DNA of 64,000 nucleotides from Sphingomonas turrisvirgatae. GTDB lineage: Bacteria; Pseudomonadota; Alphaproteobacteria; Sphingomonadales; Sphingomonadaceae. Below, piece after piece: positions 1 to 8,750 of the stretch; the first letter of the stretch is position 1; each line of letters begins with the position of its first letter. The position numbers were made by a program, and so were the translations under genes. The notes under the pieces were generated by a model. That model did not search any database, was not told where the DNA came from, and worked only from the letters and a program-made list of their open reading frames with translations. The DNA is taken from assembly GCF_001721295.1 (NCBI RefSeq), contig NZ_MDDS01000013.1:186001-250000 (forward strand). The letters run 5' to 3'.

Positions 1-360
1 GGGCTGGGACGCGCCCACCATCGCGCGCTTTATTTCGTGGCGCGTCAGCCGGATCTGTCGGTCGGCGAGCTGATCGCGCTGCTCGCGATCACGAAACAAT
101 CGCTCGGGCGCGTGCTGACGGATCTGACGGATCGCGGGCTGATCGAGACGCGCCCGGGCAAGGCCGATCGCCGACAGCGGCTGCTGCGACTGACGTCCGA
201 GGGCGCAGCGCTCGAAGCCGAATTGTTCGCCGCGCTGCGCGACAAGATGGCGGCGGCCTATTCCAGCGCCGGCCAGGGTGCGGTTGGCGGGTTCTGGTCC
301 GTGCTGGAAAGCCTGATCCCCGAGGCCGAGCGGATACGCGTCTCGGCACTCGGGCGATAG
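1..360 (+). CDS. MarR family transcriptional regulator, 5' end missing
   Basis: Cut by the left edge: the frame is open from base 1 and ends at TAG, leaving 119 residues. A GTG at 37 is only an internal codon, because the upstream residues (LGRAHHRALYFV) are typical of the MarR dimerisation and first helix. The winged helix-turn-helix is clear: TKQSLGRVLTDLTDRGLIE is the recognition helix, followed by the wing RPGKADRRQRLLRLTSEG. Such proteins are dimeric repressors that often sense phenolics or oxidants. The target cannot be inferred because the upstream neighbour is outside the window. It converges on the hemerythrin gene with a 12-base gap. Family call is secure; ligand and regulon are unknown. 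Confidence 0.9.
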   Translation, partial: GLGRAHHRALYFVARQPDLSVGELIALLAITKQSLGRVLTDLTDRGLIETRPGKADRRQRLLRLTSEGAALEAELFAALRDKMAAAYSSAGQGAVGGFWSVLESLIPEAERIRVSALGR

Positions 361-372
361 CCGGGGCCAAGC

Positions 373-972
373 TCAGGCGAGCTTGTACCCCTCCTTGTTC
401 ATCGCGATCGTGAGATGCTTGTTCTTCGCTTCGTCACTCTGGGTGCGAAGCGAGGGGAACAGGTCCGTTTCTTCCTCGCGGATATGGTCCTCGAGGTCCG
501 CGCGGAACTTGCGCACCTTTTCGAGGAAGGCGGGGCTCGTGTTCGGCATGTTCTCCAGCTCGTACAGATACTGCTTCACATAGCCATGTTCGCGCGTCAG
601 CTCGTCCGCTTCCTCGATCCGACCCGCCTCGCGCAGCGCGGGGTAGATCACATTTTCTTCCTCCAGCGCGTGCTTGGCCAGCGCGTGCTTGATCTGCGTG
701 AGCAACATCGTGCGTCGGCCGGCAGCGTTGTCGTCAGTCGCTTCGAGCGCGTCGAACAGCTTGAGCACCATCTTGTGCTCGGCGATCAGGCCGTCCATCC
801 AGTCGCCGGCCAGCAGCGTCGGCGATTGCACCGCCGCCTTGCGGCCAAGCATCGCCAGCACGCCCAATGCGGCACCACCGGCTACCGCGCCGGCGATCGC
901 GCCAAAGCCGTTCCAGTTGCCTTCGTCCTTGTTCCCGCCCTTGTTGTCGCGGGCCCGCGTCGTCGTCGCCAT
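373..972 (-). CDS. Membrane-anchored hemerythrin (HHE) domain protein
   Basis: About 199 residues. After a charged N-terminus comes a Gly/Ala-rich hydrophobic stretch (GAIAGAVAGGAALGVLAMLG) that looks like one membrane segment, then a four-helix hemerythrin domain. Candidate iron ligands are visible in order: AEHKMVLKLF, HALEEENVIYP, REHGYVKQY and DHIREEETDLFP, giving the HxxxE pairs of a di-iron site. The protein may bind oxygen or NO, or act in iron or oxidative stress handling at the inner membrane. The reading frame also allows ATG at 984 and 975. I chose 972 because GGAGG lies 5 bases before it. It appears monocistronic, after proC on the same strand. The membrane anchor is inferred from composition only. 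Confidence 0.85.
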   Translation of the reverse strand: MATTTRARDNKGGNKDEGNWNGFGAIAGAVAGGAALGVLAMLGRKAAVQSPTLLAGDWMDGLIAEHKMVLKLFDALEATDDNAAGRRTMLLTQIKHALAKHALEEENVIYPALREAGRIEEADELTREHGYVKQYLYELENMPNTSPAFLEKVRKFRADLEDHIREEETDLFPSLRTQSDEAKNKHLTIAMNKEGYKLA

Positions 973-1016
973 CATCGCCTCCATGAAAGGGGTTTCGGCG
1001 CTTCAACGGCTTAACG

Positions 1017-1832
1017 TTACGCGCGTTCCCCCGCGGCCCGGGCGGCGGCCGCCATCTCGCCATTGCGCCGCGCCGCAGCAGCCAGCGTGCTGGCCAGCAG
1101 GCTTTGCAACGCCTGGTCGGCGTCCAGCACATTCAGCCCCTCCCGCGTCGATCCGCCGGGGCTGGCTACCTTGTCGGCGAGCACGGCAGGCGTATCGTCC
1201 GACGCAGCGGCCATGACGGCGGCCCCCTCGACCGTCGCAAGCGCAAGCCGGAGCGCCTGGTCGGCCGGCAGGCCAAGCCCCGCCGCTCCCTCGGCCATCG
1301 CATCGATGAACCGGTAGACAAAGGCCGGCCCGCAGCTGGCCAGCGCCGTGACGGCGTCGAACTGATCGGCCGCGATCCATTCGACCTGACCCAACGGCGC
1401 CATCATCGCTCCGACCGCAGCGCGTGCAGCGTCATCGGCGCTCGCCGAATTGAGCGCGACCACGCCCTTGCCGAATGCGACGGGCAGATTGGGCATGACA
1501 CGGAAGATGGCGCCGGCATCGAAGCGCGCGGCCAGCGCAGGCTCCTCCACACCGGCCAGGATCGACAGCAGCAGCGGCACGCCCGCAAGCCGCGGGGCGA
1601 GCGTCGCCGCCACCTCGTCAAGCTGTTGCGGCTTGACGCCCAGCATCACTGCATCGGGCAGCTCGCCCTCGGGCAGCGCCGTGCCTTGATGGACCCCAGC
1701 GGGCAGCGACAGCGGATACCGGTCGAGGACGAACACGTCGTTCGGCGCCACCACCTCCGCCTCGATCCAGCGGCGCAGCATCGCGCCAGCCATATTGCCG
1801 CAGCCGATCAGCCACAGCCTGGCGATGCTCAT
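1017..1832 (-). CDS. proC: Pyrroline-5-carboxylate reductase
   Basis: 271 residues, the normal length. It catalyses the last step of proline synthesis, reducing 1-pyrroline-5-carboxylate with NAD(P)H in the cytoplasm. The N-terminal Rossmann motif is LIGCGNMAGAML, and the C-terminal dimerisation domain carries the family signature around DKVASPGGSTREGLNVLD. The open frame runs about 78 codons further upstream, but the start at 1832 is chosen because it forms an ATGA overlap with the stop of the preceding ybjN-like gene and opens directly into the Rossmann fold. The overlap implies translational coupling to ybjN. Confidence is high. Confidence 0.95.
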   Translation of the reverse strand: MSIARLWLIGCGNMAGAMLRRWIEAEVVAPNDVFVLDRYPLSLPAGVHQGTALPEGELPDAVMLGVKPQQLDEVAATLAPRLAGVPLLLSILAGVEEPALAARFDAGAIFRVMPNLPVAFGKGVVALNSASADDAARAAVGAMMAPLGQVEWIAADQFDAVTALASCGPAFVYRFIDAMAEGAAGLGLPADQALRLALATVEGAAVMAAASDDTPAVLADKVASPGGSTREGLNVLDADQALQSLLASTLAAAARRNGEMAAAARAAGERA

Positions 1833-2332
1833 GCTTCGCCCTGCGTCTCGATCAGCGCGGCGGCGAGTGCATCCTTGGGTGACTTGCCGCCCCACAGCAC
1901 GAACTGGAACACGGGGTAGAAGCGCTCGCACTCGTCGATCGCGCTTTCCACCAGCAATTCGGTCTGGGCCAGCGTCATCGCCCCGCCCTCGTCGCCGCCG
2001 ATCATCGCCGCGTGGCGGTACAGGAGGATGCCGCTCGACGACCACAGTTCGAAATGGCCGACCCACAGCTGCTCGTTGACGAGGCCGATCGCCTCGTAGA
2101 TGTCGCCGCGCCGCTCGTCCGCGACGCGCACGTCAGGAAAGGCGAGGAACTGCAGGACGCCGTCGTCCTCGCGCCAGATCGCGCGCAGCTCGTATTCGGT
2201 CCAGCTGCCCTTTACCCGGGCGACGATCTCGTCATCCTCGCGCTCATGGCTCCAGCCATGCGCGGCATAGTAGTTTTCGAGCATGTCGATCGGCGCGGCA
2301 TCGTCGCGCTCATATTCGCTCTCGTCGAGCAT
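1829..2332 (-). CDS. YbjN domain-containing protein
   Basis: 167 residues, strongly acidic at the N-terminus (MLDESEYERDDAAP). The body matches the YbjN fold, related to type III secretion chaperone-like proteins: alternating strands and helices with features such as DVRVADERRGDIYEAIGLVN and a WVGHFELW core strand. In enterobacteria YbjN influences stress and motility; the biochemical role is not known. In this genome it sits directly upstream of proC with a 4-base overlap, an arrangement I recall from other alphaproteobacteria. No signal peptide or membrane segment. Family call is good; function is open. Confidence 0.85.
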   Translation of the reverse strand: MLDESEYERDDAAPIDMLENYYAAHGWSHEREDDEIVARVKGSWTEYELRAIWREDDGVLQFLAFPDVRVADERRGDIYEAIGLVNEQLWVGHFELWSSSGILLYRHAAMIGGDEGGAMTLAQTELLVESAIDECERFYPVFQFVLWGGKSPKDALAAALIETQGEA

Positions 2333-2458
2333 CCGGTCATTCCTCCGCCCGGCCCTTTACACCCGGTTCCAAGCGACGTCGTGGGTGCCACGACCGCGCT
2401 GCACCGCACAAGCGGTCATGGTGAACGAAGCGGAAATAGGTGTGGAAAAAGGCCGCTG

Positions 2459-2770
2459 TCAAAGCGCGGGGTCAGCGTCGCCCTTCTTCGCCCTGGCGGG
2501 CTTGACCGTCGGTGCCGCTACACCGCCGACGAGCTTGGCTTCCAGCGCCTCGATCCGTGCGCGCAGGGCATCGTTCTCGTCACGCGCGGCGGCAGCCATG
2601 GCCTTCACCGCCTCGAACTCGTCGCGCGCGACGAAGTCCATGCCGCCGACAAAGCCCTTGAACCGTTCACGCGCAGCCGCTTCGCCTTCACGGGCCATAC
2701 CCGCGACGGTGCCGGCCGCACCGTTAACGAACTTGACGAAATCGTCGAACACCCGGTTGTCGCTCTGCAT
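2459..2770 (-). CDS. UbiK-type accessory factor (BMFP domain)
   Basis: 103 residues. The N-terminal half is an amphipathic helical region (NRVFDDFVKFVNGAAGTVAG) and the C-terminal half a coiled coil (DENDALRARIEALEAKL), the layout of the BMFP/UbiK family. The tail is Lys/Ala-rich. In Escherichia coli UbiK helps assemble ubiquinone synthesis enzymes on the membrane; Brucella BMFP has membrane fusogenic activity. The start at 2770 (MQSDNRV) is preferred over an upstream in-frame ATG at 2824, which would add 18 non-conserved residues. It lies just downstream of tspO on the same strand, gap 16 bases. Orthology to UbiK proper is likely but not proven. Confidence 0.8.
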   Translation of the reverse strand: MQSDNRVFDDFVKFVNGAAGTVAGMAREGEAAARERFKGFVGGMDFVARDEFEAVKAMAAAARDENDALRARIEALEAKLVGGVAAPTVKPARAKKGDADPAL

Positions 2771-2786
2771 TGAAACCTCGAATAAA

Positions 2787-3338
2787 CTAAAGATTGATCT
2801 GGGGTGCCTGCCCCCCGGGCACAAGGGTCACCGCGTTCGGGTTCAGCCTGTGGATCTGGTAGTTGAGCGTGCCAGCAAAGCACAGCCAGGCGAGATACGG
2901 CACCATCGCCCATGCGGCGGCACGGCGGATCCGCCCGAACATCAGCGTCGTCGCCAGCGCGACGAGGAAGATGGCGACGATCAGCACCAGCGCCCAGAAC
3001 AGCTGATGCGCCCCGAAGAACAACGGCGTCCAGGCAAGGTTCGCCGCCAGCTGGAGCGCGAACAGGATCAACGCGGGCCGCCGCAACCTTGATCCGCGGG
3101 CATTGATGACGATAGCGAGTGCCAGGCCCATCAGCACGTAGATGATCGACCATGCGACCGGGAACACCCAGCCCGGCGGCGTCACCGCCGGCTTCTGCAG
3201 TAGCTGATACCAGGTGTTTTCCTCGCCGCTCGGCACCAGTCGGCCGGACGCGAAGCCAAGCAGCAGAATGAGCGGGACGGTGACGATTGCCCAACGCAGG
3301 AAGGCAAGGCGTAACTGACCTTTGGACGCGATCTCCAT
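2787..3338 (-). CDS. tspO: TspO/MBR family tryptophan-rich sensory protein
   Basis: 183 residues with five predicted membrane helices. Conserved family features are visible: the KPAVTPPGWVFPVAWSIIY segment leading helix 2, ANLAWTPLFFG in helix 3, and WAMVPYLAWLCFAGTLNY near the C-terminal helix. TspO proteins bind porphyrins and act as oxygen/light-dependent regulators, or in tetrapyrrole handling, in the membrane. The N-terminus (MEIASKGQLRLAF) is slightly longer than usual. It follows the RND efflux operon on the same strand, with only about 35 bases between the permease stop (3373) and this start, but the gene order reads tspO downstream of nothing and upstream of the UbiK-type gene. Probably its own small operon with that gene. 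Confidence 0.88.
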   Translation of the reverse strand: MEIASKGQLRLAFLRWAIVTVPLILLLGFASGRLVPSGEENTWYQLLQKPAVTPPGWVFPVAWSIIYVLMGLALAIVINARGSRLRRPALILFALQLAANLAWTPLFFGAHQLFWALVLIVAIFLVALATTLMFGRIRRAAAWAMVPYLAWLCFAGTLNYQIHRLNPNAVTLVPGGQAPQINL

Positions 3339-3372
3339 TCACTCCCCCGGCTTTTACCCAAGATGTGGTTCG

Positions 3373-6300
3373 TCACTCGGCGGGCTGCGGGGCCTCCATG
3401 GCCGTGTCGAGCTCGCGCGCCACTGCTTGGGGCGAACCGGTCCACTTCGCAAGCCTGCTGTACAGGATCGGGATGAGGAACAGCGTAATCAGCGTCGCCA
3501 GCACCACGCCGAACACGATGACGACGCCAATCGCCTGCCGAGCCGCCGCGCCCGCGCCGCTTGCGATCATCAGCGGGACAGCACCTGCCGCGGTGGCGAT
3601 GGACGTCATCATGATCGCGCGCAGACGTCGCGCCGAGGCCATCCGGATTGCCTCGGCGATCGACTTGCCCTCGTCACGCAGCTGATTGGCGAATTCGACG
3701 ATGAGGATGCCGTTCTTGGCCGCAAGGCCCACGAGCATGACGATGCCGATCTGACTGTAGAGGTTCAGCGTCTTGCCGAACAGCGACAGGCCGATCATCC
3801 CGCCCGCCACCGCAAGCGGGACGGTCATGATGATGACCGCCGGATGCACGAAGCTTTCGAACTGCGCGGCAAGCAGAAGGTAGATGATGAGGATCGTCAG
3901 GCCGAACACCAGCAGGATCGACCCGCCCGTCTCGATGAACGACTGGCTCTCGCCGCGATAGCCCACCGCCACGATCTCGGGCGAGCTCGCCGCCTGTTCC
4001 TGAAGGAAGGTCAGCGCCTCGCCCAGCGAGTAGCCCGGGGCCAGCCCGCCGGACAGCGTGATCGCGCGCAGCTTGTTGAAGCGGCCAAGGTCGCGCGGGC
4101 CCGAAACCTCTCGCGTCGTCACCAGGTTGGACAGCGGGATCAGCGTGCCGTCGCGCGCCTTTACATTGATCTGCGCGAGGTTGGCGATGGTCGAGCGGTT
4201 CGGCGCATCGGCCTGGACGATCACGCGATACTCCTCGCCCCGATCGACATAGGTCGACACGCGGCGCGAGCCGAGCAGCGTCTGCAGCGCCTGGCTGACG
4301 TCGTTTACTGACACGCCCAAGTCGCCGGCCCGTGTCGTGTCGACGTCGAGACGCAGCTGCGGCTTGGTCTCCTTGTAATCGGAATCGAGGTTCACGATGC
4401 CGGGATTGCTGGCTGCCGTCGCAAGGATGCGATCGCGCGCCGCGATCAGCCCTTCATAGGTCGTTCCGGCCAGCACGAAGCCGATCGGCTGACCGCGTCC
4501 GCGGGCAAGCGCGGACCGAACTTGCGCATTGCCGCGCACCGCCGGCTCGTCCGCCAGGATCCGGTTGATCTGTTGCGCCACCTGCGCGGTGGTCGTTTCG
4601 CGCTCTTCCCACGGCTTGAGGAACACGACGAAGTTGCTGCTGTTAAAGTCGTCGCCGCCGCCGAACCCGGCCGGAACGCGAGTGATGATCGTGCGAACCG
4701 CGCCTTCCCCGATCAACGGCAGCAGTTTTTCCTGCACGCCGATCGCGTAGCGATACATCTGGTCGAAACCGGTACCCTCTGGTGCGTTCAGCTGGACCTG
4801 CGCCATGCCCTGATCCTCGGCCGGGACCAGCTCCGACTTGAGCGTTGCGAAAGCCAGGCCAGCAACCGCCAGGAACGCCACCACACCGATGATCGGGATG
4901 AGCGGGCGGTCGATCGCGCGGTCGAGCCATTTGCCGTAGAAGCGCTCGGTACGCTCGAACTTGTCCTCGAGCCAGCTGGTGAAACGCCCGCGCTTCTCCT
5001 GCTTGAGCAGTTTCGAGCACAGCATCGGCGTCAGGCTGAGCGCGAGGAAGCCGGAAAAGGCGACGGCGCCGATCATCGCCACCGCAAGCTCGCGGAACAG
5101 CAGGCCGGTCTGCCCCGCAAGGAAGCAGATCGGGACGAACACCGCACAGACGACCAGCGTGGTCGAAATCACCGCGAAGCCGACCTGCCGCGTTCCCTTG
5201 TACGCGGCAACCAGCGGCGGCTCGCCCTCTTCGATCCGATGATAGACGTTTTCCAGCACGACGATGGCGTCGTCCACCACCAGGCCGATGGCGAGCACGA
5301 AGGCCAGCAGCGTCAATAGGTTGATCGAAAAGCCGAACGCCCACAGCACCGCGAATGCGCCGAGCAGGCAGATCGGCACCGTGACCGCCGGGATGAGCGT
5401 GGCGCGCCACGACCCCAGGAACAGGAAGATCACCAGCACGACCAGCACGGCCGCTTCGGCCAGGGTATGCCAAACGCCCTCGATCGCGCGCGCGATGAAC
5501 AGCGAATCGTCCGATCCGATGGACATCGACATGCCCTCGGGCAGGTCCTTCTGCATCTCGGCCATCGCCTGCTTGGTGGCGTCGGCCACCGCCAACGTGT
5601 TGGCGCCGGATTGCCGGACGACGCCCAATCCGATCGCTGGCTGCCCGTTATAGAGGAAGGTGTTGTAGGGGTTCTCCGCGTCCTGCTCGACGCGTGCCAC
5701 GTCGCCCAGACGCACCAGATAGCCGTCCGGCGCGCGACCGACGATCAGGCGCGTGAAGCTCTCCACGGACCCGAACGGGCGATCGACGCGCAACGTGACG
5801 TTCTGCTGCCGAGACTCCAGCCGCCCGGCGGGAAGCTCGACATTCTGGGTACGCAGCGCCGTCTCGACCTCTGCCGGCGTCAGCTGGAACCCCGCCAGCC
5901 GCGTCGCATCCAGCCAGACCCGCATCGATGGCCGTGCTTCACCGCCGACGAACACCCGTGCGACGCCATCGATCGTGCTGAACCGATCGACAAGGTTGCG
6001 GTCAGCATAATCCGACAGCTGCAGCTGGGTCCAGCCGGGTCGGGACACGACCACGAACAGGATCGGGCTGGCATCGGCATCGACCTTGCGGATTTCGGGT
6101 GCGAGCGCCTCTTCCGGCAAATCTTCCGTCACGCTGCCGACCCGATCACGGACGTCATTGGCAGCGGAGTCGATGTCGCGGCCAGGCCGGAATTCGATCG
6201 AAATGTCGGACACGCCGTCGCGCGAGCGCGAGGTGATCGTTTCGATCCCCTCGATCCCCGCAAGCGTTTCCTCGATCGGCTGCGTGATCCGCGCCTCGAT

Positions 6301-6474
6301 CACGGTCGCGGCCGCGCCGGTATAAGCGGTCTGCACCGACACGACCGGCGGATCGGTGTCGGGATATTCGCGAACCGACAGGTTGAGATAGGCGACAAAA
6401 CCGACGATCGTCAGCAGGATCGCCATCACGGCGGCGAAGACCGGCCGCCGGACAGATACGTCGGAAAGCTGCAT
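3373..6474 (-). CDS. RND efflux transporter permease subunit
   Basis: 1033 residues, the full size of an AcrB/MexB-type inner-membrane pump. It begins with the canonical MQLSDVSVRRPVFAAVMAIL helix. The proton-relay residues are present: paired Asp in GLVVDDAIVVLEN at about 401-402 and Lys in GLAAKNGILIVEF near 920. Two repeats, each with a large periplasmic loop, are evident. It pairs with the adaptor gene immediately upstream (TGATG, 1-base overlap), so the two are co-translated. No TolC-like outer-membrane channel is in the window, so the pump must recruit one from elsewhere. Similarity is to the MexF/MexI-like group of drug exporters; the substrate is not predictable. A candidate operator lies before the adaptor gene. 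Confidence 0.95.
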   Translation of the reverse strand: MQLSDVSVRRPVFAAVMAILLTIVGFVAYLNLSVREYPDTDPPVVSVQTAYTGAAATVIEARITQPIEETLAGIEGIETITSRSRDGVSDISIEFRPGRDIDSAANDVRDRVGSVTEDLPEEALAPEIRKVDADASPILFVVVSRPGWTQLQLSDYADRNLVDRFSTIDGVARVFVGGEARPSMRVWLDATRLAGFQLTPAEVETALRTQNVELPAGRLESRQQNVTLRVDRPFGSVESFTRLIVGRAPDGYLVRLGDVARVEQDAENPYNTFLYNGQPAIGLGVVRQSGANTLAVADATKQAMAEMQKDLPEGMSMSIGSDDSLFIARAIEGVWHTLAEAAVLVVLVIFLFLGSWRATLIPAVTVPICLLGAFAVLWAFGFSINLLTLLAFVLAIGLVVDDAIVVLENVYHRIEEGEPPLVAAYKGTRQVGFAVISTTLVVCAVFVPICFLAGQTGLLFRELAVAMIGAVAFSGFLALSLTPMLCSKLLKQEKRGRFTSWLEDKFERTERFYGKWLDRAIDRPLIPIIGVVAFLAVAGLAFATLKSELVPAEDQGMAQVQLNAPEGTGFDQMYRYAIGVQEKLLPLIGEGAVRTIITRVPAGFGGGDDFNSSNFVVFLKPWEERETTTAQVAQQINRILADEPAVRGNAQVRSALARGRGQPIGFVLAGTTYEGLIAARDRILATAASNPGIVNLDSDYKETKPQLRLDVDTTRAGDLGVSVNDVSQALQTLLGSRRVSTYVDRGEEYRVIVQADAPNRSTIANLAQINVKARDGTLIPLSNLVTTREVSGPRDLGRFNKLRAITLSGGLAPGYSLGEALTFLQEQAASSPEIVAVGYRGESQSFIETGGSILLVFGLTILIIYLLLAAQFESFVHPAVIIMTVPLAVAGGMIGLSLFGKTLNLYSQIGIVMLVGLAAKNGILIVEFANQLRDEGKSIAEAIRMASARRLRAIMMTSIATAAGAVPLMIASGAGAAARQAIGVVIVFGVVLATLITLFLIPILYSRLAKWTGSPQAVARELDTAMEAPQPAE

Positions 6475-7577
6475 CAGCCGCCGCTCTTGCCGGCGGGGCT
6501 GCCCTTGCCACGTGCGCGCGCCTCGCTCTCAGGCGCGGGCGTGCCGGCGCCGCGCCCGGCCGGGCCGGGGCGAACGGCCTGGCCATCGGCGATCTTGACC
6601 ACGCCTTCGGTTACGACGCGCTGACCCGCGGCGATGCCCTGGCGGATCTCGACCATGCCGTTCTGGCGCAGGCCTGTTATCACCTTCACCCGTTTGGCCT
6701 TGCCATTCTCGATCACGAAGACGAACGTCTGCTCGCCCTCGCCCACCACGGCAAGCTCGGGCACGGCGGGTGCCGTGCGCGCAGCGGACTCGACCGCCAC
6801 GGTCAGCAGCATGCCCGGCTTCAACCGCCGGTCGCCATTGGCGAGGACGGCGCGGACGGTAGCCGCGCGGCTTTGCGGATTGAGCACCGGATCGATCGTT
6901 GCGATCGTCCCGCGGAACGGCTGGTCCGGATAGGCGGCCGCAACCCCCTCGATCGGCTGGCCGGGCTGAACGCGCGACAGCAGCGTCTCGGGGACCGAGA
7001 AATCAAGCTTGATGCGGCTGATGTCGCTGACGGTCGCGATTTCCGCACCAGCGCCCACGACGGCGCCGGCCGAGATGTTGCGCAGTGAGACCCAGCCACC
7101 GAACGGCGCGCGAACCACGCGATCGCCGATCGAGGCACGCGCCTCGGCCGCCTGCCCCGCAGCCTGGCCAGCCAGCGCGACCTGCGCGTCGACCGCGCTG
7201 CGCGTCGCGAAACCCCGCGACTTGAGCGCCTCGAGCCGGTCGAGCTGCTGCTGCGCCTCGCGGGCCCGGGCCTGAGCCTGAGCCAGCTGCGCCGCCTCCT
7301 GCCCCTGTGCGAGCACCGCGATCACCTGGCCGCGCGCGACATAGGCGCCATCGTCGAAATTGAGGCGCAGGATCCGGTCGGTCACCGGTGCGGTCAGCGT
7401 GACCTGTTCGTTCGCGCGCGCCGTGCCGACAGCATCGATCCGTTCAACGAAGCGGACCGATTGCACCGGCGCTAGCTTGACCAGCGGCGGCACGCGGCGC
7501 TGGGCTTCGGCTGAATCGCTCTTGCCGCACGCACTCAACAGGTATGCGGCGGCAGCCAGGGTTAGTATCAATCGCAT
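6474..7577 (-). CDS. RND efflux periplasmic adaptor (membrane fusion protein)
   Basis: 367 residues. The signal sequence ends in a lipobox (AAAAYLLSAC), so the protein should be lipid-anchored at the inner membrane facing the periplasm. Next come the barrel-sandwich/lipoyl halves (VTLTAPVTDRILRLNF and VRAPFGGWVSLRNIS) flanking an alpha-helical hairpin rich in Gln/Ala (QEAAQLAQAQARAREAQQQL). A beta-barrel (IKLDFSVPETLLSRVQPGQP) and a Gly/Pro-rich C-terminal tail follow. It bridges the permease downstream to an outer-membrane channel. First gene of the two-gene operon; the upstream region holds a 7-base inverted repeat that may be an operator. Specific drug substrates are unknown. Confidence 0.94.
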   Translation of the reverse strand: MRLILTLAAAAYLLSACGKSDSAEAQRRVPPLVKLAPVQSVRFVERIDAVGTARANEQVTLTAPVTDRILRLNFDDGAYVARGQVIAVLAQGQEAAQLAQAQARAREAQQQLDRLEALKSRGFATRSAVDAQVALAGQAAGQAAEARASIGDRVVRAPFGGWVSLRNISAGAVVGAGAEIATVSDISRIKLDFSVPETLLSRVQPGQPIEGVAAAYPDQPFRGTIATIDPVLNPQSRAATVRAVLANGDRRLKPGMLLTVAVESAARTAPAVPELAVVGEGEQTFVFVIENGKAKRVKVITGLRQNGMVEIRQGIAAGQRVVTEGVVKIADGQAVRPGPAGRGAGTPAPESEARARGKGSPAGKSGG

Positions 7578-7629
7578 CAGGTCTGCGCGCTAGGATCATG
7601 GAAGGGCGGAAGCAAGCTTGTCACACGAG

Positions 7630-7661
7630 TTTGTCGCATAACTGTGTCAGCGCACGACAAA
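7630..7661. promoter_or_regulatory. Inverted repeat, candidate operator of the efflux operon
   Basis: TTTGTCG at 7630-7636 is matched by CGACAAA at 7655-7661, with 18 bases between the arms. Further TTGTC/TGTC copies lie at 7618-7622 and 7644-7648. The element sits about 53 bases upstream of the adaptor start at 7577, a normal operator position for an RND pump. Which repressor binds is unknown. No TetR gene is adjacent; the MarR fragment is 7 kb away. Confidence 0.35.
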
Positions 7662-7699
7662 GCTGGCCGGTTCCGACATTTGCCCGTTGGGGCAATGGA

Positions 7700-8722
7700 T
7701 CAGGCTGCCCGCAGCCGGCCAGCAATCGGCGCCAGTGCGCGCAGGAACTGGGCGGCGCTTGCCTCCCATGTGAAGCTGCGCCCGTGCGCGGCGCATGCGG
7801 CGCGGTCGCAATCCAGTGCCATGCGGATGGCGCTGTCCAGATCATCGGCCATTGCACCGGTCGCCGGCGTCAGGATGTCGATTGGCCCCGTCACCGGAAA
7901 GGCGGCCACGGGCGTTCCACACGCCAGCGCCTCGATCATCACGAGGCCGAAGGTGTCGGTGCGGCTGGGGAATACGAGGACATCGGCTGCGGCATAGGCG
8001 CTGGCCAGCGCCTCGCCGAACAGCGCGCCGGTGAAGATCGCCTGGGGGTAGCGCGCCTCTAGCGCCGCGCGCGCTGGGCCTTCACCGACGATCACCTGCG
8101 TGCCACGGACGCGGCTGTCGAGAAACGCCTCGATATTCTTCTCGATCGCGACCCGCCCGACGTAAAGCTGGAGCGGGCGTGGCAGATCGCACAGCGCCGG
8201 ATGGTGCGGCACGCCGGGCCGGAACGCGGCAAGGTCCACGCCGCGCCCCCAATGCCGAACCTGAGTGAGGCCATGCGCGCGCAGGGCCTGCCGGATCGAG
8301 TCAGTCGACGCCAGGATCGCCTGAGCCGGCGCATGAAACCAGCGGATATAGTGCCACACCCACTCGGCAGGCACGCCGGCCCGCGCCTGTACATAGTCGG
8401 GAAATTGCGTGTGATAGGCCGTGGTGAACGGAAAATCGTGCTTCAAGCACCAGCGGCGTGCAGCGACGCACACCGGCCCTTCCGTCGCGAGATGCACGGC
8501 ATCCGGTGCAAAATCGTCAAGCAGGTCGCCGATCGTCCGGCTGCGCACCATGGCGAGCCGAATTTCGGGGTAGGTCGGGCACGGCACCGAGCGAAAGCGG
8601 TCGGGCGAAATGATCAGCAACCGGTGCCCCTGCGCCCTGAGCACGCCGCTTACCGCCTGAAGCGTGCGCACGACGCCGTTGACCTGCGGCTCCCAAGCGT
8701 CGGTGACGATCGCGATCCGCAT
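7700..8722 (-). CDS. Glycosyltransferase family 4 (GT-B) protein
   Basis: About 340 residues. The N-terminus MRIAIVTDAWEPQVNGVVRT is the classic start of lipid-directed GT4 mannosyl/glucosyltransferases. The C-terminal nucleotide-sugar half carries PSRTDTFGLVMIEALACGTP, the EX7E-type donor site. A GTG at 8740 and an ATG at 8794 are also in frame; 8722 is chosen because it starts right at the first Rossmann strand. It lies 28 bases downstream of the metallophosphoesterase gene and is probably co-transcribed. Families of this type build glycolipids or polysaccharide precursors at the cytoplasmic face of the inner membrane. In a sphingomonad, which uses glycosphingolipids, that is an attractive role but is inference. 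Confidence 0.88.
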   Translation of the reverse strand: MRIAIVTDAWEPQVNGVVRTLQAVSGVLRAQGHRLLIISPDRFRSVPCPTYPEIRLAMVRSRTIGDLLDDFAPDAVHLATEGPVCVAARRWCLKHDFPFTTAYHTQFPDYVQARAGVPAEWVWHYIRWFHAPAQAILASTDSIRQALRAHGLTQVRHWGRGVDLAAFRPGVPHHPALCDLPRPLQLYVGRVAIEKNIEAFLDSRVRGTQVIVGEGPARAALEARYPQAIFTGALFGEALASAYAAADVLVFPSRTDTFGLVMIEALACGTPVAAFPVTGPIDILTPATGAMADDLDSAIRMALDCDRAACAAHGRSFTWEASAAQFLRALAPIAGRLRAA

Positions 8723-8750
8723 GGCTGCTGCGTGCGTCACGAGCCGACCC

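Noticed and set aside
3322..4311. 329-residue plus-strand frame
   Set aside because: Antisense to the RND permease; low-complexity His/Arg composition typical of a GC-rich shadow frame.
5467..6624. 385-residue plus-strand frame inside the RND permease
   Set aside because: The permease is unambiguous on the other strand; this frame is Arg/Asp-rich with no recognisable fold.
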